Positions 28,901 to 37,632 of a stretch of 64,000 nt of DNA are shown here, one piece after another. The notes below the pieces were generated by a model. It had not been told where the DNA came from and made no database searches. It saw nothing but the letters and a program-made list of their open reading frames with translations. The stretch comes from Flavobacterium enshiense. Lineage in GTDB: Bacteria; Bacteroidota; Bacteroidia; Flavobacteriales; Flavobacteriaceae. The stretch is taken from contig NZ_CP090376.1 in NCBI RefSeq assembly GCF_022836875.1, forward strand, positions 1,364,001 to 1,428,000. Direction: 5' to 3'. Position 1 is the first letter of the stretch, and each line of letters starts with the position of its first letter. The position numbers and the translations under genes were made by a program.

Positions 28901-29593
28901 ATGGAAACAACAAACTTCGCAATAAAATATTGGGCTGAAGACGATAGACCACGTGAAAAATTACTACTTAAAGGCAAGTCTGCGCTAAGTGATGCCGAAT
29001 TAATTGCCATTCTGATTGGCTCTGGAAGTCGTAATGAGAGTGCTGTTCAGCTTTCCAAGCGCATTTTAGTTTCGGTAGACAATAATCTGAACGTACTTGG
29101 AAAATTATCTGTAAAACAACTGATGAATTTCAAAGGTATTGGAGAAGCAAAAGCGATATCGATTGTAGCTGCCGCTGAATTAGGTCGCAGACGGAAATCC
29201 GAAGAAAGTCTTGAATTGTCCAAAATCACCTCAAGTAAAGCAGTTTTCGAAATCATGCAACCCATTGTCGGCGAATTGCAACACGAAGAATTCTGGGTAT
29301 TGTTTCTGAATAATTCCAATAAAGTGATTTACAAAGCGCAAATCAGTAAGGGAGGAATCACGGGAACGGTTGTCGATACACGGGTTATCTACAAAATGGC
29401 TTTAGAACATAATGCAACTTCTGTTATCCTGGTACACAATCATCCTTCAGGGACTTTAATAGCCAGCGAAGCCGACAAACAGATTACCCGAAAATTAAAA
29501 GAAGCCGGCAAGCACCTCGATATTTTAGTATTGGATCATGTTATTGTTACTGAGAAAAGCTATTTCAGTTTTGCTGATGATGGGATTTTATAG
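28901..29593 (+). CDS. radC: RadC-family JAB/MPN domain protein
   Basis: 230 residues. N-terminal helix-hairpin-helix region (LSDAELIAILIGSG, NFKGIGEAKA) and C-terminal JAB domain with the metal site HNHPSG (His179, His181) plus SEAD (Ser189, Asp192). RadC was once linked to DNA repair, but its cellular role remains uncertain. It is divergent from the DUF1287 gene across 49 bases. A TATCTTCG element (28851-28858) overlaps the DUF1287 start and may serve radC. Confidence 0.93.
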   Translation: METTNFAIKYWAEDDRPREKLLLKGKSALSDAELIAILIGSGSRNESAVQLSKRILVSVDNNLNVLGKLSVKQLMNFKGIGEAKAISIVAAAELGRRRKSEESLELSKITSSKAVFEIMQPIVGELQHEEFWVLFLNNSNKVIYKAQISKGGITGTVVDTRVIYKMALEHNATSVILVHNHPSGTLIASEADKQITRKLKEAGKHLDILVLDHVIVTEKSYFSFADDGIL

Positions 29594-29679
29594 ATTTAAG
29601 GTTCTTTAATATTTTATTCGCTTCCAATTTTATAAATTGCGCTGGAATCGGATTTCGATTCCGAATACGAAAAACCGAA

Positions 29680-30309
29680 ATGATAAGTACAAAAAGAATC
29701 ACATTTTCATACGGTAAATCCATGATGTTTGCTTTTCCCGATATTGTTTGCAATGAGGGGGAAACATTGCTTGTAACAGGAAACTCTGGTGTTGGTAAAA
29801 CCACATTGCTCCATCTGTTGGGAGGTTTACTACGTCCCGAATCGGGAGAGATTGCCATTGATAACATTGTGATTAACTCTTTTTCCGAACGTAAATTGGA
29901 TCATTTTCGTGGACAAAATATCGGGTTAGTTTTGCAGCAATCTCATTTCATAGAAGCATTTACCGTCTTGGAAAACGTAGCTTTAGCCTCATGGCTGGCT
30001 ACAGGAAAGCAAAAAATAGAAAAGGCGAAACAGCTTTTGGAACATTTAGATTTAGGTAATCATCTGCACAAATTGCCATCACAACTCAGCGTCGGGCAGC
30101 AGCAGCGTGTTTCTATTGCCAGAGCCTTAATCAACGAGCCGAAATTATTATTGGCTGACGAGCCGACTTCAAGTCTGGACGACGAAAATGCATTCAAAGT
30201 AGCTGATTTACTTGAGCAATTAGCTGAAGAATTCAAAACCGCCTTGGTAATCGTAACGCATGATTCGCGATTAAAAGGACGTTTTTCCAACCAAATTTCA
30301 TTGTCATGA
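29680..30309 (+). CDS. ABC transporter ATPase (LolD/MacB type)
   Basis: 209 residues. Walker A GNSGVGKTT (34-42), Q-loop VLQQSH (85-90), signature LSVGQQQR (137-144), Walker B LLLADEP (157-163), H-loop VIVTHD. The length and the short spacing fit the LolD/MacB/FtsE class, which powers FtsX-type permeases in exporting lipoproteins or other substrates or in transmitting force to the periplasm. Its stop overlaps the permease start by four bases (ATGA), so translation is coupled. Confidence 0.93.
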   Translation: MISTKRITFSYGKSMMFAFPDIVCNEGETLLVTGNSGVGKTTLLHLLGGLLRPESGEIAIDNIVINSFSERKLDHFRGQNIGLVLQQSHFIEAFTVLENVALASWLATGKQKIEKAKQLLEHLDLGNHLHKLPSQLSVGQQQRVSIARALINEPKLLLADEPTSSLDDENAFKVADLLEQLAEEFKTALVIVTHDSRLKGRFSNQISLS

Positions 30310-31520
30310 TAGGAAAGCTAGCATGGAGAAATACGTGGTTTAAACCGTTAAGTACAGTTTTGAGCATCATTTTGCTGATGTCGAGCGTTGCCATTATTAC
30401 GGTTTTGATTTTACTGCAAAAGCAATTCGAAGAGCAGTTTTCCAGTAATGCCGACGATATTGATTTAGTGCTGGGTGCTCAGGGTAGTCCGTTGCAGTTA
30501 ATTTTGTCATCTGTTTATCAGATGGATGCTCCAACAGGAAATATAGATTATACCGAAGCAAAAACATGGATGCAGAACCCGTTCGTGAAATCAGCCATTC
30601 CTTTGGCGTATGGGGATAATTATTTAGGGTTTAAGATTCTTGGAACCACACCCGATTATCTGGCTAAGTTTGGCGGAAAGGTCGAAAAAGGCAAAATGTT
30701 CGCAAATACTTTTGAAGTGGTTATTGGTAGTGAAATTGCGGATAAGTTGCAATTGAAAGTAGGTGATACTTTTTTTGGTTCCCACGGCGATGCAAAGGAA
30801 GGTGAAAAGCACGAGGAAGCTGCTTATAAGGTGGTGGGAATCGCTTCGGAAACCGGAAAAGTGGTCGATAATTTGATTCTTTCCAATGTTAAAAGTGTTT
30901 GGGCAATGCATGATGTGCATGATCATGAGGAAGGTGAAGCAAATCACGAGGCAGCACTGAATTCTGACGAAGGAAAGGAAATTACAGCCGTTCTGATTAA
31001 ATTCCGGAATAAGATGGGAATTGTTCTGTGGCCGAGGCTGATCGCACAAAACGCCAAAATGCAGGCTGCTTCTCCGGCAATTGAAATCAACCGTCTGTTT
31101 ACGCTTTTCGGCATTGGTTTGGAAGCATTGCAGTACCTGGCCTACGGGATCATGCTTATTTCCGGTATAAGTATTTTTATTGCCTTGTTCAATACGCTGA
31201 AAGAACGAAAATATGAGTTTGCTTTGCTGCGCATTCAGGGAGCGTCCCGTTTTCAGCTTTTGCAGGCTATCATTATTGAAAGTCTTGTTTTGTGTGTTAT
31301 CGGATTTGTCTTTGGAACAATTCTTGGTAGGGTAGCATTGCTCTTTATTTCCAAATCATCAGATGAGGAATTTAAAATTGCTTTCAATCCGTTGGATTTT
31401 GTTTGGGATAAAGAAGGGATTTTGTTATTAGTAACTATATTTGTCGGACTTTTGGCGGCCATTATACCCGCAATAAAGGCGTACCAACTCAATATTTCAA
31501 AAACATTATCAAATGCGTAA
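30306..31520 (+). CDS. FtsX/MacB-like ABC permease with His-rich periplasmic loop
   Basis: 404 residues. TM1 at about 16-37, a periplasmic MacB-like domain (40-265), then three TMs (about 268-295, 318-345, 372-392), the FtsX layout. The periplasmic domain carries a cluster of histidines (160, 169, 202, 205, 207, 214) within Asp/Glu-rich sequence such as HDVHDHEEGEANHE, an arrangement suited to binding zinc or a similar metal. It overlaps the ATPase gene and the downstream CxxC gene. Known Vibrio zrg zinc-uptake systems pair an ABC unit of this type with small accessory proteins; the comparison is by analogy. Confidence 0.88.
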   Translation: MIGKLAWRNTWFKPLSTVLSIILLMSSVAIITVLILLQKQFEEQFSSNADDIDLVLGAQGSPLQLILSSVYQMDAPTGNIDYTEAKTWMQNPFVKSAIPLAYGDNYLGFKILGTTPDYLAKFGGKVEKGKMFANTFEVVIGSEIADKLQLKVGDTFFGSHGDAKEGEKHEEAAYKVVGIASETGKVVDNLILSNVKSVWAMHDVHDHEEGEANHEAALNSDEGKEITAVLIKFRNKMGIVLWPRLIAQNAKMQAASPAIEINRLFTLFGIGLEALQYLAYGIMLISGISIFIALFNTLKERKYEFALLRIQGASRFQLLQAIIIESLVLCVIGFVFGTILGRVALLFISKSSDEEFKIAFNPLDFVWDKEGILLLVTIFVGLLAAIIPAIKAYQLNISKTLSNA

Positions 31521-32049
31521 ACCATATATAATAGTAGCCGTTTTAGTAATAGCGTTTTTTGTTTTGGAAACTTTTTATGATCTGAAGGGAAAAACTCCGG
31601 AAACGAATAATGCTAAGTTAGAGAAAGCTGGTTTTGTTTCTTTTTCCGGTGATAATGCATTTTTGCAGAAAAACCCGGATACGTTGACGTGGAAGTTATT
31701 GGGTGAAATCAAATTTCTGAAAAAACAGGATAAAGTTTACGGAGAAGTACAGTTTCCCGTAATCAATACGAAACTGAAACAGACACAAAAGAAACGAATC
31801 GTAATGAGCGGTTTTATTGTTCCGATTGACAATAAAAGTTATGCGTTGAGTAAAAATGTTTTCGCTTCTTGTTTTTTCTGCGGAAAATCAGGACCGGAAA
31901 CGATAATGGGAATTAAATTCAGAGGAGGAAATCCAAAACTGAGAACGGATCAATACGTAACCCTTGAAGGGACTTTCCGTTATAACGATTCGAATGTGGA
32001 TGATTGGATTTACCATATCGAAGACGCTGTGATTGTGAAAGGTAAATAA
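31513..32049 (+). CDS. Membrane-anchored CxxC protein linked to the ABC unit (DUF3299-like)
   Basis: 178 residues. One N-terminal TM or signal anchor (5-20), a compact exported beta-rich domain, and the motif CFFCG at 120-124 (Cys120, Cys123) followed by GPET. The pattern GFIVP(I/L)D ... C..CG ... V.LEG resembles DUF3299-type proteins that accompany this kind of ABC transporter, but the usual Pro-rich GAC.H.PPPP stretch is replaced by CFFCGKSGPE. The start overlaps the permease end by eight bases. A metal-binding or metal-handing role is inferred from context and the Cys pair. Confidence 0.6.
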   Translation: MRKPYIIVAVLVIAFFVLETFYDLKGKTPETNNAKLEKAGFVSFSGDNAFLQKNPDTLTWKLLGEIKFLKKQDKVYGEVQFPVINTKLKQTQKKRIVMSGFIVPIDNKSYALSKNVFASCFFCGKSGPETIMGIKFRGGNPKLRTDQYVTLEGTFRYNDSNVDDWIYHIEDAVIVKGK

Positions 32050-32131
32050 GTTAGTTATAGTGACAGTCTTCAGTTATTGAAATTGAATGTTGTATAGCAA
32101 TGAACCTGAATAGTGAAATTGAAATTGAACT

Positions 32132-32821
32132 ATGCGATTTACAAATAAGACCGACATTTTTTTTGATTTAGATCATACGCTTTGGGATTTTGAGCGTAAT
32201 TCGGCACTGACATTTAAAAAGGTTTTTGCCGAGAACAGTATTGCTGTGGATGTAGAAGCGTTTCTTAAGTATTATGTTCCGGTAAATATGAAATATTGGG
32301 CATTGTACCGTGATGATAAAATCGATCATGTGACCCTTCGTTTTATGCGCCTTAAAGAAGTATTCGATTTGGTTGCTTTTGAAATAAATGATGACGATAT
32401 TCATTTGATTTCTGAAGAATATATCAAATACCTTCCTATGTTTAACCATTTGTTTGATGGTGCCCTCGATGTTCTTGAGTATTTAAAGCCGAAGTACAAT
32501 TTGCATATCATAACCAATGGATTTCAGGAAGTGCAAAACGGAAAGTTGAGAAATGCTAAAATTGAACATTATTTTGACACCGTGACCAATTCGGAACTGG
32601 CCGGAGTGAAAAAACCTCACCCAGGAATTTTTGAATATGCACTGGAGTTGGCTAAAGCCAAAAAAACAACAAGTCTGATGATAGGGGACAGCTTGGAAGC
32701 GGATATGGAAGGCGCCAAAAATATCGGTCTTGACGCTTTGTTTTTTAACGAAGCCCGAACAGAACAACAACATGATTTTCCAGAGATTTATCATCTTTCA
32801 GAATTAAAAAATATATTGTAG
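32132..32821 (+). CDS. yjjG: YjjG-type HAD nucleotidase
   Basis: 229 residues. HAD motif I FDLDHTLWDF (11-20; nucleophile Asp12, acid/base Asp14), motif II ITNGF, motif III GVKKPHP, motif IV GDSLEADMEG. The N-terminal extension and cap match the YjjG family, which dephosphorylates non-canonical pyrimidine nucleotides and so cleans nucleotide pools. Cytoplasmic. It is followed after two bases by an unrelated secreted protein, so the two may share a transcript. Confidence 0.9.
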   Translation: MRFTNKTDIFFDLDHTLWDFERNSALTFKKVFAENSIAVDVEAFLKYYVPVNMKYWALYRDDKIDHVTLRFMRLKEVFDLVAFEINDDDIHLISEEYIKYLPMFNHLFDGALDVLEYLKPKYNLHIITNGFQEVQNGKLRNAKIEHYFDTVTNSELAGVKKPHPGIFEYALELAKAKKTTSLMIGDSLEADMEGAKNIGLDALFFNEARTEQQHDFPEIYHLSELKNIL

Positions 32822-32823
32822 GA

Positions 32824-33522
32824 ATGAAAAAAACAACTTTACTGATTGCCTTATTGTTTGCTTCGTTTGCTTTTTCACAAGGAGTAAGTGATTATAAATA
32901 CATCATTGTTCCTAAAAAGTTCAGCTTTTTAAAAGAACCTAATATGTATAATCTCAATTCATTGACCAAAGGAGTGTTTGAAAAAGAAGGGTATCAGGTT
33001 TATTATGATGGCGATATTTTTCCTCAGGAGTTGGCAGAAAACCGTTGCAGAGCTCTTTTTGCTGATATGCTTGAGGATAATACTTTGCTTACCACAAAAA
33101 TTAAGATTGAACTTAAGGATTGCAGAAATCAGGTGGTGTATGTTTCGGAAGAAGGGGTAAGTCGAGAAAAAGATTATGCCAAAGCCTATGTGCAGGCATT
33201 CCGTACGGTTGGGAAATCGCTTGAAATTTTAAACAGCAAACCTAAAGAGGATGTTGTAAAAACGCCTGCAAAAACAAGTGAAGTCATTCAACTGAACGTG
33301 GTAAGTGGGCAGTTGTTTGCGCAGCCTATTCTAAACGGATTCCAATTGGTAGATTCTTCTCCAAAAGTGGTGATGAAACTTTTAAAGACTTCGACCAGTA
33401 ATTTTTATATCGGACAGAAGGAAAATCAACAGGGCGTTGTTTTTAATTTCAACAACCAATGGGTTTTTGAATACTACCAAAACGATAAACTGGTTTCTGA
33501 AAAACTGGAAATCAAGTTTTAG
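32824..33522 (+). CDS. Conserved secreted protein of unknown function
   Basis: 232 residues. Signal peptide 1-19 (MKKTTLLIALLFASFAFSQ). The mature protein has an N-terminal domain starting YKYIIVPKKFSFLKEPNMY, a central RCRALFADMLED/KIELKDC region with two cysteines, a short Pro/Lys/Thr-rich linker near 140-150, and a C-terminal beta-rich domain. The opening is common among secreted Flavobacteriaceae proteins I cannot name further. Two bases downstream of yjjG; convergent with rarA. Confidence 0.7.
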   Translation: MKKTTLLIALLFASFAFSQGVSDYKYIIVPKKFSFLKEPNMYNLNSLTKGVFEKEGYQVYYDGDIFPQELAENRCRALFADMLEDNTLLTTKIKIELKDCRNQVVYVSEEGVSREKDYAKAYVQAFRTVGKSLEILNSKPKEDVVKTPAKTSEVIQLNVVSGQLFAQPILNGFQLVDSSPKVVMKLLKTSTSNFYIGQKENQQGVVFNFNNQWVFEYYQNDKLVSEKLEIKF

Positions 33523-33551
33523 TTGTATAATTCACCATCCACCATTTTCCA

Positions 33552-34829
33552 TTAGTACCCGTACTTATCGTTCCATCGATTTTTTAAAAACTGACGTAAT
33601 TCGCGTTCTCGGGCATTGTTTCCCGGTTCGTAAAAAGTGGTATTGGAAAGTGCTTCCGGCAAGAATTCCTGTTCCGCAAAATTGTTGGGAAAATCATGTG
33701 AGTATTTGTATTCATCACCATAGCCCAATTCCTTCATTAGTTTAGTAGGAGCGTTGCGCAGATGCAACGGAACCGGTAGATCTCCCGTTTGCTTTACTAT
33801 TTGTTGCGCGTTGCCAATAGCCATATAGCTCGCATTGCTTTTTGCAGAAGTGGCCAGATAAACGGCGCATTGACTCAGAATAATCCGGCTTTCCGGATAG
33901 CCGATGGTGGTTACCGCCTGAAAAGTGTTATTGGCCATTATCAATGCCGTTGGGTTAGCGTTTCCGATATCTTCCGAAGCTAGGATGAGCATTCTTCGGG
34001 CAATGAATTTTACATCTTCACCGCCTTCAATCATTCGGGCCAGCCAATAAACCGCTCCGTTTGGGTCGCTTCCGCGTATTGATTTTATAAATGCCGATAC
34101 GATGTCGTAATGCTGTTCACCGGTTTTGTCATATAATACCGTATTTTTCTGTACTAACTGCATTACCTTTTCGTTGGTGATTTCAATCGAATCCGAATCG
34201 GAGGCATTCACGATCAGTTCGAAAATATTGAGCAGTTTTCGCCCGTCTCCGCCGGAAAGCCGTAACAAAGCTTCGGTTTCCTTGAGTTGGATATCTTTCG
34301 TTTTTAGGATAACGTCGGTTTCCATAGCGCGGTGCAGCAGCGCTTCCAGATCTTCTTTTGAAAAGGCATTCAGGATATAGACCTGACATCTTGACAATAA
34401 AGCGGGAATAACTTCGAAACTTGGGTTTTCAGTAGTGGCACCGATTAACGTAACCCATCCTTTTTCAACCGCGGCCAGTAAGGAATCCTGCTGTGATTTG
34501 CTGAATCGGTGAATCTCATCAATGAATAAAATCGGGTTTTTAGCCGTGAACAATCCGCCACTCTGTTTGGCTTTGTCAATCACATCGCGAATATCTTTAA
34601 CGCCCGAGTTGATAGCGCTTAACGTGTAAAATGGACGTTTGCTTTCCTCTGCCATAATCTGCGCCAATGTAGTCTTTCCTGTTCCGGGAGGTCCCCATAA
34701 AATCAGGGACGGAATCATTCCACGGGCAATCTGGTGGGTCAGCGAACCTTGTTCACCCACTAAATGCGACTGACTGATGTATTCCGATAAATTCTTCGGA
34801 CGAATGCGCTCGGCTAAAGGTGCTTCCAT
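33552..34829 (-). CDS. rarA: Replication-associated recombination protein A (AAA+ ATPase)
   Basis: 425 residues from ATG 34829 (MEAPLAERIRP). The reading frame continues to a TTG at 34871, but that TTG is inside the -7 element of the promoter, so the ATG is preferred. Walker A GPPGTGKTT at 46-54, Walker B LFIDEIH at 101-107, sensor 1 GATTENPSF, and a C-terminal MgsA/RarA tetramerisation region (RGSDPNGAVYWLARM, RNAPTKLMKELGYGD). RarA/MgsA acts at stalled replication forks. Cytoplasmic, transcribed alone. Confidence 0.95.
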   Translation of the reverse strand: MEAPLAERIRPKNLSEYISQSHLVGEQGSLTHQIARGMIPSLILWGPPGTGKTTLAQIMAEESKRPFYTLSAINSGVKDIRDVIDKAKQSGGLFTAKNPILFIDEIHRFSKSQQDSLLAAVEKGWVTLIGATTENPSFEVIPALLSRCQVYILNAFSKEDLEALLHRAMETDVILKTKDIQLKETEALLRLSGGDGRKLLNIFELIVNASDSDSIEITNEKVMQLVQKNTVLYDKTGEQHYDIVSAFIKSIRGSDPNGAVYWLARMIEGGEDVKFIARRMLILASEDIGNANPTALIMANNTFQAVTTIGYPESRIILSQCAVYLATSAKSNASYMAIGNAQQIVKQTGDLPVPLHLRNAPTKLMKELGYGDEYKYSHDFPNNFAEQEFLPEALSNTTFYEPGNNARERELRQFLKNRWNDKYGY

Positions 34830-34868
34830 TTTTATTGGGCTGTTTATAGCTTTGTTTATTTGAATGGT

Positions 34869-34899
34869 CAAATTTACGTCATTTCAACTTTGAAATCAA
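34869..34899 (-). promoter_or_regulatory. Promoter of rarA
   Basis: Minus strand: TTG (34899-34897), 20-base spacer, TAAATTTG (34876-34869). Full consensus, with an expected RNA start near 34862, 33 bases before the chosen ATG. Confidence 0.8.
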
Positions 34900-34984
34900 C
34901 ATTTAGCTAAATCATCAGATATGACAAAACTTCATTAAATTGCTTTTGGATTTGTTTTTGATAATCTTTTTGCAAATTCCATTT

Positions 34985-35785
34985 ATGAAAGAATCTGATT
35001 TTAAATTTTCCGCATCCGTGATTGCCTGGCCCTTTTTGTTTTTATTGGCAATTTGGGTGGTTTTTTGGTTTGAAATCCGTTTCAAGATGAGTCTGTATGA
35101 CTTTGGGATTTACCCGCGAACACTGTCAGGATTGAAGGGTATTGTTTTTAGCCCGTTTTTGCATGGCGATTTACAGCATTTGTATAATAATTCGATTCCG
35201 CTTTTCCTATTGGTGATGGCATTACGTTATTTTTACCGCGAACAGAGTTTACAGGTTTTGGTGTGGGGGATTTTGATGTCGGGATTCGGAACGTGGCTGA
35301 TAGGGAGGGAAAGTATGCATATTGGTGCAAGCGGACTGATTTATGTGCTTGTCAGCTTTATGTTCTTTAAGGGGGTACAGTCAGGTTATTACAGATTGGT
35401 CGCATTGTCGTTAACAATAGTGGTTTTATATGGCGGGATGGTGTGGTATCTTTTTCCTTCTCCTGAGGAAAATATTTCCTGGGAAGGACATATGGCGGGA
35501 TTTATCTCCGGATTTTTATTGTCGTATTTCATCAAAACCCAGGATTATCAGAAACCGATAAAATACGATTGGGAGCGACCGGATTTCGACCCGAGTCAGG
35601 ATCCTTTCATGAAGCATTTTGATGAGTATGGTAATTTTGTGCCTACTCCAAAACCAGAACCGATTGAGGAACAATATTCCTATTTTATATCGAATTTGCC
35701 TGTGATTTATTTTTGGAAGGAATCTGATGATACTGAGAATAAACCTGCCGGACAGGATGTTGCTGATAAAGAACATCTGCATTAA
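34985..35785 (+). CDS. Rhomboid-family intramembrane serine protease
   Basis: 266 residues from ATG 34985 (MKESDFKF); an upstream TTG start at 34940 would add 15 hydrophobic residues and is less likely. Six to seven hydrophobic segments between 10 and 185. Catalytic Ser116 in HIGASG and His169 in WEGHMAG; the HGDLQHLYNN loop (60-69) carries the conserved His and Asn residues of the oxyanion region. A long soluble acidic tail (190-266) is predicted in the cytoplasm. Rhomboids cut transmembrane substrates; the target here is unknown. Confidence 0.93.
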   Translation: MKESDFKFSASVIAWPFLFLLAIWVVFWFEIRFKMSLYDFGIYPRTLSGLKGIVFSPFLHGDLQHLYNNSIPLFLLVMALRYFYREQSLQVLVWGILMSGFGTWLIGRESMHIGASGLIYVLVSFMFFKGVQSGYYRLVALSLTIVVLYGGMVWYLFPSPEENISWEGHMAGFISGFLLSYFIKTQDYQKPIKYDWERPDFDPSQDPFMKHFDEYGNFVPTPKPEPIEEQYSYFISNLPVIYFWKESDDTENKPAGQDVADKEHLH

Positions 35786-35820
35786 TAAAAACAAAGTATC
35801 AAAAAAATCTTTTAAAAATA

Positions 35821-35828
35821 TATCTTTG
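35821..35828 (+). promoter_or_regulatory. -7 element of the alpha/beta-hydrolase gene
   Basis: TATCTTTG, an exact match, 13 bases before the ATG at 35842; the leader would be very short. No TTG at -33. Confidence 0.5.
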
Positions 35829-35841
35829 GTTTTTAATCAGT

Positions 35842-36537
35842 ATGCCTATGCAGCCTTTACTACTTTTACACGGAGCATTGGGTTCTCAAGCCCAGTTCGA
35901 AGCCTTAAAGACAAAACTTTCTGCACGTTACCAAGTCTACACCCTTGATTTTATTGGTCACGGGAGCTCACCAATGAATGATCATGAAGTACTTAGTATT
36001 TCTTCTTTTGCCCAACAGGTACTTACTTTTTTGGAAGAGCGCAAGCTTAATAATGTAGCAATTTTCGGTTACAGTATGGGTGGATATGTGGCCTTGTATC
36101 TGGCGAAACATTATCCGCACATGGTTAGTAAAGTGTTTACGCTGGCCACTAAGTTTGACTGGAATCCGGAAAGCAGTAAAAAAGAAGCCGCTATGCTGAA
36201 TTGGGAAATCATGGAACAGAAGGTGCCTAAATTTACTCAATACTTACAGGGATTGCATCAGGTTGATAAAGCGCCGAAATTAGTTAAAAAAACGGCTGAA
36301 ATGATGCTTGCTATGGGGCAGCAGCCACCTCTTACACTGGTTGAAGTAGGCAGTTTGGAGCAACCTATTCTTTTTTCGGTGGGAGATAAAGATGCTATGG
36401 TGAATTTTGATGAAACGTTGGCGTTGTATAAGTCAAAAACTAATAACCAGTTGTGGGTTGTACCTGATACGGTACATGCTTTTGAAAAAGTAAATCTGGA
36501 TAAACTGTCGAGAGAAATCGAATACTTTTTTAATTAA
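35842..36537 (+). CDS. Alpha/beta-hydrolase
   Basis: 231 residues, no signal peptide. Oxyanion motif LLLHGALG (7-14), nucleophile elbow GYSMGG (Ser78), candidate acid Asp in SVGDKDAMV, and base His in PDTVHAF. The compact size, the HGALGS opening and the small cap suggest an esterase or ester/thioester hydrolase similar to the MenH/BioH-like group, but the substrate cannot be read from sequence. It lies 56 bases after the rhomboid gene with its own -7 element. Confidence 0.88.
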   Translation: MPMQPLLLLHGALGSQAQFEALKTKLSARYQVYTLDFIGHGSSPMNDHEVLSISSFAQQVLTFLEERKLNNVAIFGYSMGGYVALYLAKHYPHMVSKVFTLATKFDWNPESSKKEAAMLNWEIMEQKVPKFTQYLQGLHQVDKAPKLVKKTAEMMLAMGQQPPLTLVEVGSLEQPILFSVGDKDAMVNFDETLALYKSKTNNQLWVVPDTVHAFEKVNLDKLSREIEYFFN

Positions 36538-36610
36538 ACGGGTTTCTCCTGCCGCGTATTCTGTGTTTGAAGTGATACTGTTAATCCAAATCAGAAAATG
36601 CTAATCCAGA

Positions 36611-36660
36611 TAGCCCCGATGGAGCCGGTAGCTTCCCGACGGGAGGAGGCAGCTAAAGGT
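36611..36660 (+). repeat. Dispersed intergenic element, copy B (short)
   Basis: Begins AGCCCCGATGGAGCCGG and carries the small hairpin TCCCGACGGGA (around 36634-36644). It matches copies A and C in the AGCCCCGATGG core but is truncated after the hairpin. Confidence 0.6.
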
Positions 36661-36726
36661 GAAATGTTTACATTCATGAATACTAAACAATTATAAGCGC
36701 ATGAGTAAAGCGGGAATTGCGATAAC

Positions 36727-36760
36727 AAAAAAGCCCGAAACTTTCGCTCCGGGCTTTTTT
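36727..36760. terminator. Bidirectional terminator between hydrolase and rlmB
   Basis: 11-bp stem AAAAAAGCCCG / CGGGCTTTTTT (36727-36737 and 36750-36760). A or T runs on both sides serve the convergent genes. Confidence 0.85.
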
Positions 36761-36776
36761 AATTATTGTTACAATG

Positions 36777-37511
36777 TTAGCTTCTTTGGCGGATGGTTTC
36801 GTATAAAAACGCCCCACAAGCTACGGATACATTCAGCGATCCGATAGAACCGAACATAGGCAGTTTTGCTTTTTCGTCCACGATTTTTAGAACCGATGGA
36901 TTCACACCACGGTCTTCGCTTCCCATAATGATGGCAACAGGCTCGCTAAAGTCGATATCGTAAATGTTTTGCTCTGTTTTTTCGGTAGCGGCTACGGTTT
37001 TGATTCCGGAACCCTGTAAGTAGAAAATAGCATCTTTAATATGATCTACTTTGCAGATAGGAACGTTGAATACCGCGCCGGCAGAGGTTTTAACTGTATC
37101 GCCGTTTACGGGAGCTGAACCTTGTTTTTGGACTATGATTCCGTCTACACCTGTACATTCGGCTGTTCTGATGATGGCTCCGAAGTTACGTGCATCTGAC
37201 AACTGATCCAAAATCAGGAATAATGGTTTTTTACCACTTTCGATAACGTTCTCTACCATAGTTTCCAATGATATAAACGAAATAGGAGCGATGGTGGCCA
37301 CGGCACCCTGATGATTATTTGAAGTTAATCGGTTTAATTTTTCTACGGGAACATAAGAGAAATTGATGTTGTTTTTTTTCATCGTTTTCATCAAATCCTG
37401 CATCAAATCGCCTTGTGCATCTTTCTGAATAAAAACTTTGTCAACTTCTTTTCCTGCGTTGATTGCCTCTATAATGGCTCTGATTCCGAATATTAGGTTT
37501 TCTTTTTCCAT
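36777..37511 (-). CDS. rlmB: 23S rRNA (guanosine-2'-O)-methyltransferase, RlmB/TrmH type
   Basis: 244 residues. N-terminal substrate-binding domain (EKENLIFGIRAIIEAI), then a SPOUT domain with motif 1 DQLSDARNFGAIIRTAE, motif 2 IIMGSEDRGVN and motif 3 SIGSLNVSVACGAFLYE, which form the trefoil-knot SAM site. RlmB methylates G2251 in the 23S P-loop; other SpoU/TrmH members act on tRNA, so the exact target is inferred from the N-terminal domain. Transcribed alone, convergent with the hydrolase gene. Confidence 0.92.
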   Translation of the reverse strand: MEKENLIFGIRAIIEAINAGKEVDKVFIQKDAQGDLMQDLMKTMKKNNINFSYVPVEKLNRLTSNNHQGAVATIAPISFISLETMVENVIESGKKPLFLILDQLSDARNFGAIIRTAECTGVDGIIVQKQGSAPVNGDTVKTSAGAVFNVPICKVDHIKDAIFYLQGSGIKTVAATEKTEQNIYDIDFSEPVAIIMGSEDRGVNPSVLKIVDEKAKLPMFGSIGSLNVSVACGAFLYETIRQRS

Positions 37512-37519
37512 GGGGTAAA

Positions 37520-37572
37520 GATAGTGTATTAGATTTTTAGATTTCTGGATTTTTAGATTTTTAGATTGTTGG
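37520..37572 (-). repeat. AT-rich short repeats upstream of rlmB
   Basis: Several copies of AGATTTTT / TTTTTAGATT in direct order between 37530 and 37566. Low-complexity sequence in the presumed leader region; it may be a slippage product. A TATCTTTA (37523-37516) sits next to it and is a poor -7 candidate. Confidence 0.4.
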
Positions 37573-37632
37573 GTTATTTGAACGTTCTGGCTTTTCTGAT
37601 AATCGCATAGTCAAATAATCGAAAAGTCTTTT

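Noticed and set aside
28852..29010. Longer N-terminus for the DUF1287 protein
   Set aside because: The extra 53 residues would be read antisense through radC and would bury the signal peptide; ATG 28851 is the natural start.
33437..33745. 102-codon plus-strand frame across the end of the secreted-protein gene and the 3' part of rarA
   Set aside because: Overlaps two well-supported genes in other frames and has no recognisable features.
34830..34871. TTG start for rarA
   Set aside because: The TTG is part of the -7 promoter element.
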